64,000 bases of DNA from Bolinopsis microptera (lineage: Eukaryota > Ctenophora > Tentaculata > Lobata > Bolinopsidae), in NCBI RefSeq assembly GCF_026151205.1, contig NC_087084.1, forward strand, positions 7,363,394-7,427,393, in the 5' to 3' direction. This document shows positions 1 through 12,384 of this stretch, piece after piece (the stretch's first letter is position 1; each line of letters begins with the position of its first letter). The notes under the pieces are model-generated. The model was not told the DNA's origin. It saw only the letters and a program-made list of their open reading frames with translations, and did no database searches. A program made the translations under genes and the position numbers.

Positions 1-1775
1 GGTTCTGACTGTCTTACTAGAAGGTTCTGACTGTCTTACTAGAAGGTTCTGACTGTCTTACTAGAAGGTTCTGACTGTCTTACTAGAAGGTTCTGACTGT
101 CTTACTAGAAGGTTCTGACTGTCTTACTAGAAGGTTCTGACTGTCTTACTAGAAGGTTCTGACTGTCTTACTAGAAGGTCTGACTGTCTTACTAGAAGGT
201 TCTGACTGTCTTACTAGAAGGTTCTGACTGTCTTACTAGAAGGTTCTGACTGTCTTACTAGAAGGTTCTGACTGTCTTACTAGAAGGTTCTGACTGTCTT
301 ACTAGAAGGTTCTGACTGTCTTACTAGAAGGTTCTGACTGTCTTACTAGAAGGTTCTGACTGTCTTACTAGAAGGTTCTGACTGTCTTACTAGAAGGTTC
401 TGACTGTCTTACTAGAAGGTTCTGACTGTCTTACTAGAAGGTCCTGACTGTCTTACTAGAAGGTTCTGACTGTCTTACTAGAAGGTTCTGACTGTCTTAC
501 TAGAAGGTTCTGACTGTCTTACTAGAAGGTTCTGACTGTCTTACTAGAAGGTTCTGACTGTCTTACTAGAAGGTTCTGACTGTCTTACTAGAAGGTTCTG
601 ACTGTCTTACTAGAAGGTTCTGACTGTCTTACTAGAAGGTTCTGACTGTCTTACTAGAAGGTTCTGACTGTCTTACTAGAAGGTTCTGACTGTCTTACTA
701 GAAGGTTCTGACTGTCTTACTAGAAGGTTCTGACTGTCTTACTAGAAGGTTCTGACTGTCTTACTAGAAGGTTCTGACTGTCTTACTAGAAGGTTCTGAC
801 TGTCTTACTAGAAGGTTCTGACTGTCTTACTAGAAGGTTCTGACTGTCTTACTAGAAGGTTCTGACTGTCTTACTAGAAGGTTCTGACTGTCTTACTAGA
901 AGGTTCTGACTGTCTTACTAGAAGGTTCTGACTGTCTTACTAGAAGGTTCTGACTGTCTTACTAGAAGGTTCTGACTGTCTTACTAGAAGGTCCTGACTG
1001 TCTTACTAGAAGGTTCTGACTGTCTTACTAGAAGGTTCTGACTGTCTTACTAGAAGGTTCTGACTGTCTTACTAGAAGGTTCTGACTGTCTTACTAGAAG
1101 GTTCTTACTGTCTTACTAGAAGGTTCTGACTGTCTTACTAGAAGGTTCTGACTGTCTTACTAGAAGGTCCTGACTGTCTTACTAGAAGGTTCTGACTGTC
1201 TTACTAGAAGGTTCTGACTGTCTTACTAGAAGGTTCTGACTGTCTTACTAGAAGGTTCTGACTGTCTTACTAGAAGGTTCTGACTGTCTTACTAGAAGGT
1301 TCTGACTGTCTTACTAGAAGGTTCTGACTGTCTTACTAGAAGGTTCTGACTGTCTTACTAGAAGGTTCTGACAGTCTTACTAGAAGGTTCTGACTGTCTT
1401 ACTAGAAGGTTCTGACTGTCTTACTAGAAGGTTCTGACTGTCTTACTAGGTACGATGACTAGAGTTCTGACTGTCTTACTAGAAGGTTCTGACTGTCTTA
1501 CTAGAAGGTTCTGACTGTCTTACTAGAAGGTTATGACTGTCTTACTAGAAGGTTCTGACTGTCTTACTAGAAGGTTCTGACTGTCTTACTAGAAGGTTCT
1601 GACTGTCTTACTAGAAGGTTCTGACTGTCTTACTAGAAGGTTCTGACTGTCTTACTAGAAGGTTCTGACTGTCTTACTAGAAGGTTCTGACTGTCTTACT
1701 AGAAGGTTCTGACTGTCTTACTAGAAGGTTCTGACTGTCTTACTAGAAGGTTCTGACTGTCTTACTAGAAGGTTC
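1..1775. repeat. 22-bp satellite array, about 80 copies
   Basis: A near-perfect 22-bp unit (GGTTCTGACTGTCTTACTAG plus AA) runs from the window start to about 1775, with single-base variants and one irregular unit near 1450. It begins 13 bp downstream of the donor of MMP exon 16 (1788, minus strand), so it lies in an intron of that gene. On the minus strand the unit contains ACAGTCAG and GTAAGA, resembling the exon 16 end (ATCAGTCAG followed by GTAATA). It may have grown from that donor region. No coding capacity is claimed. Confidence 0.95.
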
Positions 1776-1787
1776 TAATTATATTAC

Positions 1788-4700
1788 CTGACTGATAAGG
1801 CCATGACTGTGGCTCTGCGTACACACCAGTACTTGGAGTCCACAAGTAGTACTCGCTCTCGAACAGAAACAAAACGTAGTCACGGTAACTGTGGGAATAG
1901 TGTGAGTTGAATGTATCTATTATGTGTATATATATGTTATATGTAACTATTATGTGACCATTATCTCGGAATGACTTTTTTCAGACAGTTCAATAGATAC
2001 ATTTTATGCCAAGACGTTTTGATGTTAATATGAGTTAAAAAACACAGCTCAAATGCGAACGCGCGGCTCAAACGAACCTAGCAATCCCCTTGATTTCCGT
2101 CTGAGGAAGAGGAGCAAAGACAGTGTTTTCCTCATCTTCTCCGTCCATCTCCATCCTAGACTCGTTCCAGTTCCAGCAGTACACTTTCCTTCTTCTGAGG
2201 TAATATGTTGTTTTAAAATGTTATTACTTGCATTTATTAGCATTGATTAGCATTATTTAGCATAAATTAACATTAATTCTTAGTATTAAAATATCTTAAC
2301 TGATTAGTTAGAAACTATAACAAGTTTGCTTTTTCAAATACGTCAGCTTAAAATAATTAAATCCCTCCAACTTGAAAACGACCCTTTTGAAAAGTGTATT
2401 CAAACTCACGGGTAGCTGTTAACAAAGAAGAAGGTCCTGCCATTGTCGTAGTCTGTGAAGGCTGCGTCTACTTCACCCTCCACTCCCGGCCATTGTTCAG
2501 CTACATTCTGGGGGTACCCTTCTGATACAACCGGCATGTTCCTGGTTAGTTTGGTTAGTGTAGTTAGTGGGTTAGTGTGGTTAGTGTGGTTAGTGTGGTT
2601 AGTGTGGTTAGTAGGGTTAGTGTGGTTAGTGTGGTTAGTGTGGTTAGTGTGGTTAGTAGGGTTAGTGTGGTTAGTAGGGTTAGTGTGGTTAGTGTGGTTA
2701 GTGTGTTTAGTGTGTTTAGTGTGGTTAGGGTGGTTAGGGTGGTTAGTGTGGTTAGTGTGTTTAGTGTGGTTAGTGTGTTTAGTGTGGTTAGGGTGGTTAG
2801 TGTGGTTAGTGTGGTTAGTGTGGTTAGTAGGGTTAGTGTGGTTAGTGTGGTTAGTGTGTTTAGTGTGTTTAGTGTGGTTAGGGTGGTTAGGGTGGTTAGT
2901 GTGGTTAGTGTGGTTAGTGTGGTTACTGCATGGTTTCTATGGTTACTGCATGGTTTCTGTGGTTACTGTGTTCAGGTTCACATTACTTTTTAAGTCAGCA
3001 ACGTTTTGTCTATTTTTGACCTCTCTGCCACCCCTTATCATTAAACAATAAACCCTGCTAAAACTGTGACCCACCTTTCATCAGCCTCCAGTCTGACGTA
3101 ATAAACCCTGCTAAAACTGTGACCCACCTTTCATCAGCCTCAAGTCTGACGTAATAAACCCTGCTAAAACTGTGACCCACCTTTCATCAGCTTCAAGTCT
3201 GGCGTAATAAACCCTGCTAAAACTGTGACCCACCTTTCATCAGCCTCCAGTCTGGCGTAATAAACCCTGCTAAAACTGTGACCCACCTTTCATCAGCCTC
3301 CAGTCTGACGTAATAAACCCTGCTAAAACTGTGACCCACCTTTCATCAGCCTCCAGTCTGACGTAATAAACCCTGCTAAAACTGTGACCCACCTTTCATC
3401 AGCCTCCAGTCTGACGTAATAAACCCTGCTAAAACTGTGACCCACCTTTCATCAGCCTCCAGTCTGACGTAATAAACCCTGCTAAAACTGTGACCCACCT
3501 TTCATCAGCCTCCAGTCTGACGTAATAAACCCTGCTAAAACTGTGACCCACCTTTCATCAGCCTCCAGTCTGACGTAATAAACCCTGCTAAAACTGTGAC
3601 CCACCTTTCATCAGCCTCCAGTCTGACGTAATAAACCCTGCTAAAACTGTGACCCACCTTTCATCAGCCTCCAGTCTGACGTAATAAACCCTGCTAAAAC
3701 TGTGACCCACCTTTCATCAGCCTCCAGTCTGACGTAATAAACCCTGCTAAAACTGTGACCCACCTTTCATCAGCCTCCAGTCTGACGTAATAAACCCTGC
3801 TAAAACTGTGACCCACCTTTCATCAGCCTCCAGTCTGACGTAATAAACCCTGCTAAAACTGTGACCCACCTTTCATCAGCCTCCAGTCTGACGTAATAAA
3901 CCCTGCTAAAACTGTGACCCACCTTTCATCAGCCTCCAGTCTGACGTAATAAACCCTGCTAAAACTGTGACCCACCTTTCATCAGCCTCCAGTCTGACGT
4001 AATAAACCCTGCTAAAACTGTGACCCACCTTTCATCAGCCTCCAGTCTGACGTAATAAACCCTGCTAAAACTGTGACCCACCTTTCATCAGCCTCCAGTC
4101 TGACGTAATAAACCCTGCTAAAACTGTGACCCACCTTTCATCAGCCTCAAGTCTGACGTAATAAACCCTGCTAAAACTGTGACCCACCTTTCATCAGCCT
4201 CCAGTCTGACGTAATAAACCCTGCTAAAACTGTGACCCACCTTTCATCAGCCTCAAGTCTGACGTAATAAACCCTGCTAAAACTGTGACCCACCTTTCAT
4301 CAGCTTCAAGTCTGACGTAATAAACCCTGCTAAAACTCACTAAAACTGTGACCCACCTTTCATCAGCCTCAAGTCTGACGTATGTACCACCTGAGATGAC
4401 GTAGGCATACTTTTCCGTGGGGTGGTTGAAGGCTGCGTGGATCTCAGATAGGCAACCTCTTCCATCTTCTGAAATGTAGTGATGTTAGTAATCTGCACTC
4501 TAGGGGATGCTTGCCTAATAAAACAATTCAGTAGATTATCACGATAGTTTAAAGTTTTGGCGTGATTCTGTATAACGCTTGAATATCACTTATATGAATG
4601 TACTGATAACAAATTGATATCAATAAAACTTTTACCAGATTCTGGAAAGTCTCCAATTTCAATGTTGTCAGGTCCAATTCCTTCAGTGGCTCCTTCTTCA

Positions 4701-7700
4701 GAGTCACTGTCCTCTCCCTCAGAATCATCACCACTGGATCCACCGAGTGGCCTTACCGCACCGTTTCCTTCCCCTAATATAATCCCACATTATTAACGTT
4801 ATAACATATGTTAAGCGTTATAAAATTTCAATATTTCAACTATGTTCAAATTAAAAGTTATTGCAATTATCATATGCCAGATATTCGGTGCAAAATGAAT
4901 AACGTTTGCACGTAATCTACTGATCAGCTTCTAAATTTTCGTACTTAATTTTACCACTCTAGAAAATTAACTGTCCACTAATCTAATAAAACACGAAGCG
5001 TTAAATAATCGTCAATCGTACAAATAAACGTTTATTTTACTGCAGCATGACTTACCGAAAAGAGCTCTGGCTGCTGTAATGTCATCATCAGTTAAATCAA
5101 TCTCTGTCTTGTACCCTGAAATCAAATAGGTTTTAAAACTAGATTCATGACACATATCAAATCACACATTTGTCATTTTCACAGCAATTTAAAGCCAATT
5201 CAGAGTTTTTCAAATCAATTGTTGTTGTTTTTGTTGGCCATAACTTGGACCATATATAAACTTAGAAGTTTCACATATTTTGATAAACTGAACAGTAAAG
5301 AACTGCTATTATCAGAAGTCAACGACTAAACAGGGTTATTGTAATGAAAATGAAATGATGGCGTCTGGACTTGAAAGTTTCACTTTCATTTTCAGCTCGC
5401 AGTATATTACATTATATATACCAGGATAGTAAGGTCCCATCACAGCTTTCTTCACGTCAGTGTGTCTGATACCTAACACGTGACCAAACTCATGTGTAGC
5501 TACGTAGTAGAGATTGGTTCCGGAATACTGGTCAGCAGTGAACTTCTCATCATCATCAAAATGCATCTGGGTTGTTATTGTATTGGTTACTGTGGTAACT
5601 GTATCTGGGTTGTTATTGCATTGGTTACTGTGGTAACTGTATCTGGGTTGTTATTGCATTGGTTACTGTGGTTACTGTTGTTACTGTGGTTACTGTGGTT
5701 ACTGTGGTTACTGTGGTTAATGTATATGGGTTGTTATTGCATTGGTTACTGTGGTTACTGTGGTTACTGTGGTTAATGTATATGGGTTGTTATTGCATTG
5801 GTTACTGTGGTTACGGTGGTTACTGTGGTTACTGTGGTTAATGTATATGGGTTTTATTGCATTGGTTACTGTGGTTACTGTGGTTACTGTGGTTACTATG
5901 GTTACTGCATATGAATTGTTATTGGATTGGTTATTGTGGTTAATGTGGTTATTGTGGTTATTGTGATTACTGTTGGGTTGTTATTGCATTGGTTAACAAT
6001 GCGAAACAAGCAAGCACACAGAAGCTAGACCGTCGAACAAAATTTAGGTAAAGAATGCATTTTCTCACAGTAATCAAATTTAATGAAATCAAATTTAAAA
6101 TGAAATAGTCAAATAATTGAACCACTCACTTCTCCTTTTCTGGGATAGTAACCGTGTGCTAGCACACCACCAGGTCCTGAAAAAGCGTACTTATCTCCGT
6201 GATTTCCAGAACCAAAACCTATTGACACATCTGCATCATCTTCATTGTCAACCTGGGGAGAGAAAAATCTTAAAAAGATTGCGCTCTATTTTTCAAATGG
6301 CTGATCTCTGTCGGTTTATTCCTATGCACGTATAAACGGTAAAGATTGGGTTTATTTAGCGTAAACAAACAAAAAATCCACAAAAAACCTCTATGAAGTT
6401 TATTTGAGCTACTTCCGTCCATTCCCTGAGCCCCCTTTCAATTTCTCTTCTCTGAATTTCTAGGGAGAGGTCCTCTGTGTAAGATTCGAAGAAATACCTG
6501 AAAGATTATGTAAAAGAGAAAAATAGTTATAGTAAAGGTAACGGTAACGGAATATTTGGCCACCCAAAACAACAAAAACAACTTTTATGATAGTGCAGCC
6601 TGCGAAAGAACATCCGAATCATGAATACGTACTTGAAATCCCCGCTTTTCCATGTCCGGCCGGAAACAACTTCCCATCTTTTCTGTCTGCTCAGTGATCT
6701 CCTTCTTCTATCAAGATATTCTGAATTTTCTTCGTTTTCCTGTTCAGCGATACAGTCAGGAGTTTCTGTGGAAAAATCAATACGGTTACCGGTTGATTAC
6801 CTCTTCATAACCTTTTTATCGATATCAGATTAAAGAGACTATAAGATAGTAGTCTTAAGTTTAATTTAAACTCACCACATAAAATGAAAAATATAATAAA
6901 CTAGTAACCTTCTCAGGACATATTGCGCACATACACTCAGTGTTTTATATTATAATTTTTATGGAATAAACACACATAACTGGTGACCTTTGCGTCCCTG
7001 TGGTAACCTGAGTAGCTTTAAATTCCTAGCGTAATCTAATAAGCAGGATTTGCAGGATATTCAGCCTTGCAGAATGCTGCGATCCTATTGGCTAGTAAAA
7101 AGGTTCACACTCCCTTCTCATTCGATAACGAAGTTAGCTTCCTCACTGATCTGATTTCTGCTGCAGTATTTTAAAATATATTCGCCCTGCTGTTAATGTT
7201 ATTATGCAACGTGTCCATTATATTCCTGAAGGTAGCTCTAGTACTGGGTTTTTCGTTATGGTTCCCAGGGTACCATTCAAACTCAGTACACGTAGCACCA
7301 CAATTTTACAATTAATGGTATTTTCCGGCTTTGGATTTACTATTTCATTCTACCCTAATGCATATTCACTTTGATAATGTTAATCGTTTGTTTTTGATAA
7401 TTTTAGGCTTGTCTCTCGATGCGGACACCAATTATCATGGTGATCCGGCTGGAATGTTATTGTTCAAACGTGCTAGCTTTTATCGACTATCACTGTGTTT
7501 TAGACGTATTATAACTATAATGATTTTGCATATCCTTTTTCTGCCAAGTTTTCAACTCCATTTAAGAGAATTGATTTTAACGGAGAGTCAATTTTTGGCC
7601 AATTTTCAGAGCTTTTAGCCGTTGCCGGGGAGATTTTGCCAAGTTTAAAATATAGTATCGATAGAAGGTAAAAACTTACCACATCCAACATCAGGATTGC

Positions 7701-10700
7701 CACACCTCTCTTTAGTCATCAGTTCCCTGGTTTCCTTGGTGAGCCGTCCTGAGGGTTCCAATTTGTTGAACACTTGGAATTCCTTGATAGCTTGTGTGAT
7801 CGCACATGGGGGTATCTAGGGGAAGGTTGTTTGGTTACGTGGGGAACACGTGCAGTCACACGTGCAGTCACACGTGCAGTAACACGTGCAGTCACACGTG
7901 CAGTCACACGTACAGTCACACGTGCAGTCACACGTGCAGTCACACGTGCAGTCCGATACATTTTAATATATTTGTAAGTGTCGAAGTACTAAAGTAATAA
8001 TAAAATCGATAACATTGAATCCACATTATAAAGTTATAACAAAGAAGTACATACTTATTATCTAATGATTGAATATATTAATTATTTAATGATTTTCTTA
8101 CCCCTCCTTGGTAGTTCTCAAGTTTGTTGGGTGACATTCCTAAAACCTTGGCAAAGAAACCGAACGTTCTGAGGTAACCCTGAGAAAGGATTTCTGTTTT
8201 TAAAATATGTTAATTAAAATTAATTATATTATATATATGTATATATATATTATATATATATTATTATTATACATTTATTATCATCTTCAATCTTCATTTG
8301 ACAATAAAAAAGACTTTACGATTCCTTGGTGATTTTAGTTATCCTGTCTTCCTGTAATCTTTTAATAAAGCTTACCACGACAGTTTTAGTCTCCCCAAAT
8401 ACTTTAGTTATCAGGGAGGTCAAGGGTCCAGACACAGGTTCTGTGATATCAACATCTCCCTCATCAAAGTTCTCGTCTGCAGGATCTTGAATGAGTCGTC
8501 CTAACATTCTCCGGAACATGGAGTCAGCTGCGAGTTTAAGATTGGTTATTATAGTTACTATGGTTAGTTAATATAGTTACATGGAGTCAGCTGCGAGTTT
8601 AAGATTGGTTAGTATAGTTACTATGGTTAGTTAATATAGTTACATGGAGTCAGCTGCGAGTTTAAGATTGGTTATTATAGTTACTATGGTTAGTTAATAT
8701 AGTTACATGGAGTCAGCTGCGAGTTTAAGATTGGTTACTATAGTTACTATGGTTAGTTAATATAGTTACATGGACTCAGCTGCGAGTTTAAGATTGGTTA
8801 CTATAGTTACTATGGTTAGTTAATATAGTTACATGAAGTCAGCTGCGAGTTTTGCGTTTATCAAATTTTTGGATGAAAAATGGGTAAATTTTCATTGCTG
8901 AAGGGTGTGGGAAGCAGCATTAAACGTTGCAGCTTTGCTTACGTTTTTTAATATTCCTTGCGATTACTTTGCGAATGAACCCTCCCATTGCAGTACCCTG
9001 AATCTTCTGGATAAGTTTATCAATCGTGTTCTGTTCAGTCGGGTCTGAAATTAGTTTAAACTTTAAAATAGGTTTAAAATAGGTTTAAAATAGGTTTAAA
9101 ATAGGTTTACCAACGCATTGAGATATCGTTTGACTACTGGGGAAAATGAAAGTCTATTCATTTTGAAACAAGATACGTCGATATATTGTCAACGTTACGG
9201 GTATACATGCCTTTGTCATTTCGTCCTCAGTTTGACAACAAAGAAACAAATTGATGGATTATACGAGTTGACACACGGACTGACTTACCGACACCAATAA
9301 AGTTAACAACACAAACAAACATACACACTGACTTACCGACACCAATAAAGTTAACAACACAAACAAACAGACGCACTGACTTACCGACACCAATAAAGTT
9401 AACAACATGAACAAACATACACACTAACTTACCGACACCAATAAAGTTAACAACACAAACAAACAGACACACTGACACAATAAAGTTAACAACACAAACA
9501 AACATACACACTGACTTACCGACACCAATAAAGTTAACAACACACAAACAAACAGACGCACTGACTTACCGACACCAATAAAGTTAACAACACAAACAAA
9601 CAGACACACTGACTTACCGACACCAATAAAGTTAACAACACAAACAAACAGACACACTAACTTACCGACACCAATAAAGTTAACAACACAAACAAACAGA
9701 CACACTAACTTACCGACACCAATAAAGTTAACAACACAAACAAACAGACACACTAACTTACCGACACCAATAAAGTTAACAACACAAACAAACAGACACA
9801 CTAACTTACCGACACCAATAAAGTTAACAACACAAACAAACATACACACTAACTTACCGACACCAATAAAGTTAACAACACAAACAAACAGACACACTAA
9901 CTTACCGACACCAATAAAGTTAACAACACAAACAAACAGACAAACTAACTTACCGACACCAATAAAGTTAACAACACAAACAAACAGACATACTGACTTA
10001 CCGACACCAATAAAGTTAACAACACAAACAAACAGACACACTAACTTACCGACACCAATAAAGTTAACAACACAAACAAACAGACACACTGACTTACCGA
10101 CACCAATAAAATCAACAACACAAACAAACAGACACACTAACTTACCGACACCAATAAAGTTAACAACACAAACAAACAGACACACTAACTTACCGACACC
10201 AATAAAGTTAACAACACAAACAAACATACACACTGACTTATCAACACCAATAAAGTTAACAACACAAACAAACATACACACTAACTTACCGACACCAATA
10301 AAGTTAACAACACAAACAAACATACACACTAACTTACCGACACCAATAAAGTTAACAACACAAACAAACATACACACTGACTTACCGACACCAATAAAGT
10401 TAACAACACAAACAAACAGACGCACTGACTTACCGACACCAATAAAGTTAACAACATGAACAAACATACACACTAACTTACCGACACCAATAAAGTTAAC
10501 AACACAAACAAACAGACACACTGACACAATAAAGTTAACAACACAAACAAACATACACACTGACTTACCGACACCAATAAAGTTAACAACACACAAACAA
10601 ACAGACGCACTGACTTACCGACACCAATAAAGTTAACAACACAAACAAACAGACACACTGACTTACCGACACCAATAAAGTTAACAACACAAACAAACAG

Positions 10701-12317
10701 ACACACTAACTTACCGACACCAATAAAGTTAACAACACAAACAAACAGACACACTAACTTACCGACACCAATAAAGTTAACAACACAAACAAACAGACAC
10801 ACTAACTTACCGACACCAATAAAGTTAACAACACAAACAAACAGACACACTAACTTACCGACACCAATAAAGTTAACAACACAAACAAACATACACACTA
10901 ACTTACCGACACCAATAAAGTTAACAACACAAACAAACAGACACACTAACTTACCGACACCAATAAAGTTAACAACACAAACAAACAGACAAACTAACTT
11001 ACCGACACCAATAAAGTTAACAACAGAAACAAACAGACATACTGACTTACCGACACCAATAAAGTTAACAACACAAACAAACAGACACACTAACTTACCG
11101 ACACCAATAAAGTTAACAACACAAACAAACAGACACACTGACTTACCGACACCAATAAAATCAACAACACAAACAAACAGACACACTAACTTACCGACAC
11201 CAATAAAGTCAACAACACAAACAAACAGACACACTAACTTACCGACACCAATAAAGTTAACAACACAAACAAACAGACACACTAACTTACCGACACCAAT
11301 AAAGTTAACAACACAAACAAACATACACACTGACTTATCGACACCAATAAAGTTAACAACACAAACAAACATACACACTAACTTACCGACACCAATAAAG
11401 TTAACAACACAAACAAACATACACACTAACTTACCGACACCAATAAAGTTAACAACACAAACAAACATACACACTGACTTACCGACACCAATAAAGTTAA
11501 CAACACAAACAAACAGACGCACTGACTTACCGACACCAATAAAGTTAACAATACAAACAAACATACGCACTGACTTACCGACACCAATAAAGTTAACAAC
11601 ACAAACAAACAGACGCACTGACTTACCGACACCAATAAAGTTAACAACACAAACAAACATACACACTGACTTACCGACACCAGCAAATCGTTCATCGTTC
11701 TCGTCAAACTGACAGCTGAGTACCTCCTCCTCTGAAGAATCGCCAGAATTAAGTTAATAACAATAAGAAACAATATCAGACTTAACCTTGGCTAGATTTG
11801 TTACTTTTTCATGTTGCAGATTTTGGAGCTCAACAATGACGACGAGGTACCCTAGGAGAAATTCTTTTCAAAAACAAGGTGGGAAGCAGAACAGTGTTTA
11901 CAACTTTACGAGCAACCCAGAATGGAACCTAACAAAAATAAAAACAATCCAGTGTTTGTATATTTTTAACATTTTATCCACAATTTTATACCTTCATACC
12001 AAAACTTTTGAGCTTCTGAGTTCACTTTTACATTAAAACATTTAGCCATGATGATAAATGTAAAAATAAATAAGAATTTTAAAGACGTAAAAATACATAT
12101 AAAGTAATAACAAACCAGGAGCTTCAGGAGCTTCAGGAGGAGTTTCAGATTCTGATTGAGGAGCTGCCGAATCTGCAGGAGCTGCAGAATCTGCTTCAGC
12201 TTCAGGAGCTGCAGAATCTGCAGAATCTGCTAATTCATCTACAAAATCAAGATCTGCTTGAGAGAGCGCCCCAATGACCAGTAGCGAGAGCAGTGATATC
12301 ACCACTACTACCTTCAT
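1788..12317 (-). CDS. Secreted matrix metalloproteinase with hemopexin domain (16 exons, 3' end outside window)
   Basis: Zinc endopeptidase of the matrixin (M10A) family, secreted as a zymogen. Exons (minus strand): 12317-12116, 11731-11675, 9044-8943, 8527-8376, 8179-8102, 7815-7680, 6765-6633, 6497-6389, 6252-6130, 5566-5422, 5115-5056, 4773-4636, 4468-4357, 2541-2410, 2194-2078, 1888-1788. All are GT-AG with matching phases, giving about 632 residues to the window edge. Signal peptide is about residues 1-20, followed by an acidic Ala/Ser/Pro segment. The prodomain ends in the cysteine switch ERCGNPDV (Cys235; the canonical form starts PRCG). Furin-type RQKR is at 269-272. The zinc site [11 protein letters not shown] has His389, His393, His399 and catalytic Glu390, with Met-turn Met407. 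An acidic Ser/Asp/Glu hinge precedes hemopexin blades in exons 13-16. A TGA at 2070-2068 would end the protein if exon 15 is not spliced, but the in-phase donor at 2078 and the blade-like exon 16 (YLW, SWPYQ) favour continuation. Most introns hold minisatellites. Exon lengths 6-11 equal those of the paralogue at 31177-61675. Confidence 0.9.
2545..2930. repeat. 9-bp minisatellite next to MMP exon 14 acceptor
   Basis: About 40 degenerate copies of GTTAGTGTG lie immediately upstream (in gene sense) of the exon 14 acceptor at 2541. Read on the gene strand, each unit gives CACACTAAC, so the intron 3' end is an array of CTAAC, a good metazoan branch-point match. Open reading frames through this array are repeat artefacts. 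Confidence 0.9.
3046..4378. repeat. 53-bp minisatellite carrying the exon 13 end and its splice donor
   Basis: About 25 copies of a 53-bp unit fill the intron between hemopexin exons 13 and 14. On the gene strand each unit holds about 24 bp of the exon 13 end (reading VRLEADE), the donor AAAG followed by GTGGGT, then a pyrimidine-rich stretch ending in TTTTAGCAG. The array starts inside exon 13 itself. Each unit therefore repeats a potential 33-nt exon whose frame matches exon 13, with only 20 nt between units. Confidence 0.95.
5578..5995. repeat. Compound minisatellite upstream of the catalytic exon
   Basis: Degenerate repeats of GGTTACTGTG are interspersed with GGGTTGTTATTGCATTGG. On the gene strand the longer block reads AATAACAACCCA, similar to the true acceptor of exon 10 (AACAACCCAG before ATGCAT at 5566). 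Some units contain ACCCAGATACA, so part of the array looks derived from the acceptor and exon start. Confidence 0.85.
7846..7951. repeat. 12-bp minisatellite upstream of the cysteine-switch exon
   Basis: About nine copies of CACGTGCAGTCA lie 30 bp upstream (gene sense) of the exon 6 acceptor at 7815. Each unit contains a CACGTG palindrome. Confidence 0.9.
8517..8845. repeat. 63-bp repeat carrying the exon 4 acceptor, 6 copies
   Basis: Copies start at 8517, 8580, 8643, 8706, 8769 and 8832. On the gene strand each has intron 3' sequence TTAAACTCGCAG followed by the first bases of exon 4 (CTGACTCCATG). Only the copy at 8517-8527 is continuous with the rest of exon 4, so five decoy acceptors lie upstream of it. 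Confidence 0.93.
9062..9109. repeat. Short 11-bp repeat upstream of MMP exon 3
   Basis: Four copies of TAGGTTTAAAA lie just upstream, in gene sense, of the exon 3 acceptor at 9044. Confidence 0.8.
9279..11680. repeat. 48-bp minisatellite carrying the exon 2 donor, with 1049-bp higher-order duplication
   Basis: About 50 copies of a 48-bp unit fill intron 2. On the gene strand each contains GGTGTCG followed by GTAAGT or GTTAGT. This repeats the last 7 nt of exon 2 (ending at 11675) plus its donor. Diagnostic variants (for example ACATGAAC at about 9405 and 10454) recur 1049 bp apart, showing two higher-order copies. Because 48 is a multiple of 3, the exon 2 reading frame stays open through at least 1.2 kb of the array, encoding a hydrophobic 16-residue period ([10 protein letters not shown] and so on). 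Confidence 0.95.
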
Positions 12318-12376
12318 ATTGTTCTACAAGGGTCGCTTAGTTACAATATGTAAAATGTGGACCAGTTAAACTATCG

Positions 12377-12384
12377 TTTATAAA
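12377..12384 (-). promoter_or_regulatory. Candidate TATA box of the MMP gene
   Basis: TTTATAAA lies 60-67 bp upstream of the ATG at 12317 on the minus strand. That spacing would give a 5' UTR of about 30-40 nt. The cysteine protease gene at 58803 has a similar TATA-to-ATG spacing. Inferred from sequence only. Confidence 0.45.

Noticed and set aside
1-1775. CRISPR array or telomere repeat
   Set aside because: The unit is continuous without spacers, the context is eukaryotic, and the sequence is not a telomere type.
2577-2920. TTAGGG-like interstitial telomere repeats
   Set aside because: The dominant unit is GTTAGTGTG; the few TTAGGG matches are variants of it.
2455-3051. ORFs of 198 and 138 codons (Val-Trp-Leu and Val-Ser repeats)
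   Set aside because: They are the 9-bp array plus antisense of MMP exon 14.
9424-11666. Two long minus-strand ORFs (390 and 397 codons) with hydrophobic period-16 repeats
   Set aside because: They are the 48-bp minisatellite read in its open frame. No independent start or non-repeat domain is present, so they were treated as repeat, apart from the read-through remark for exon 2.
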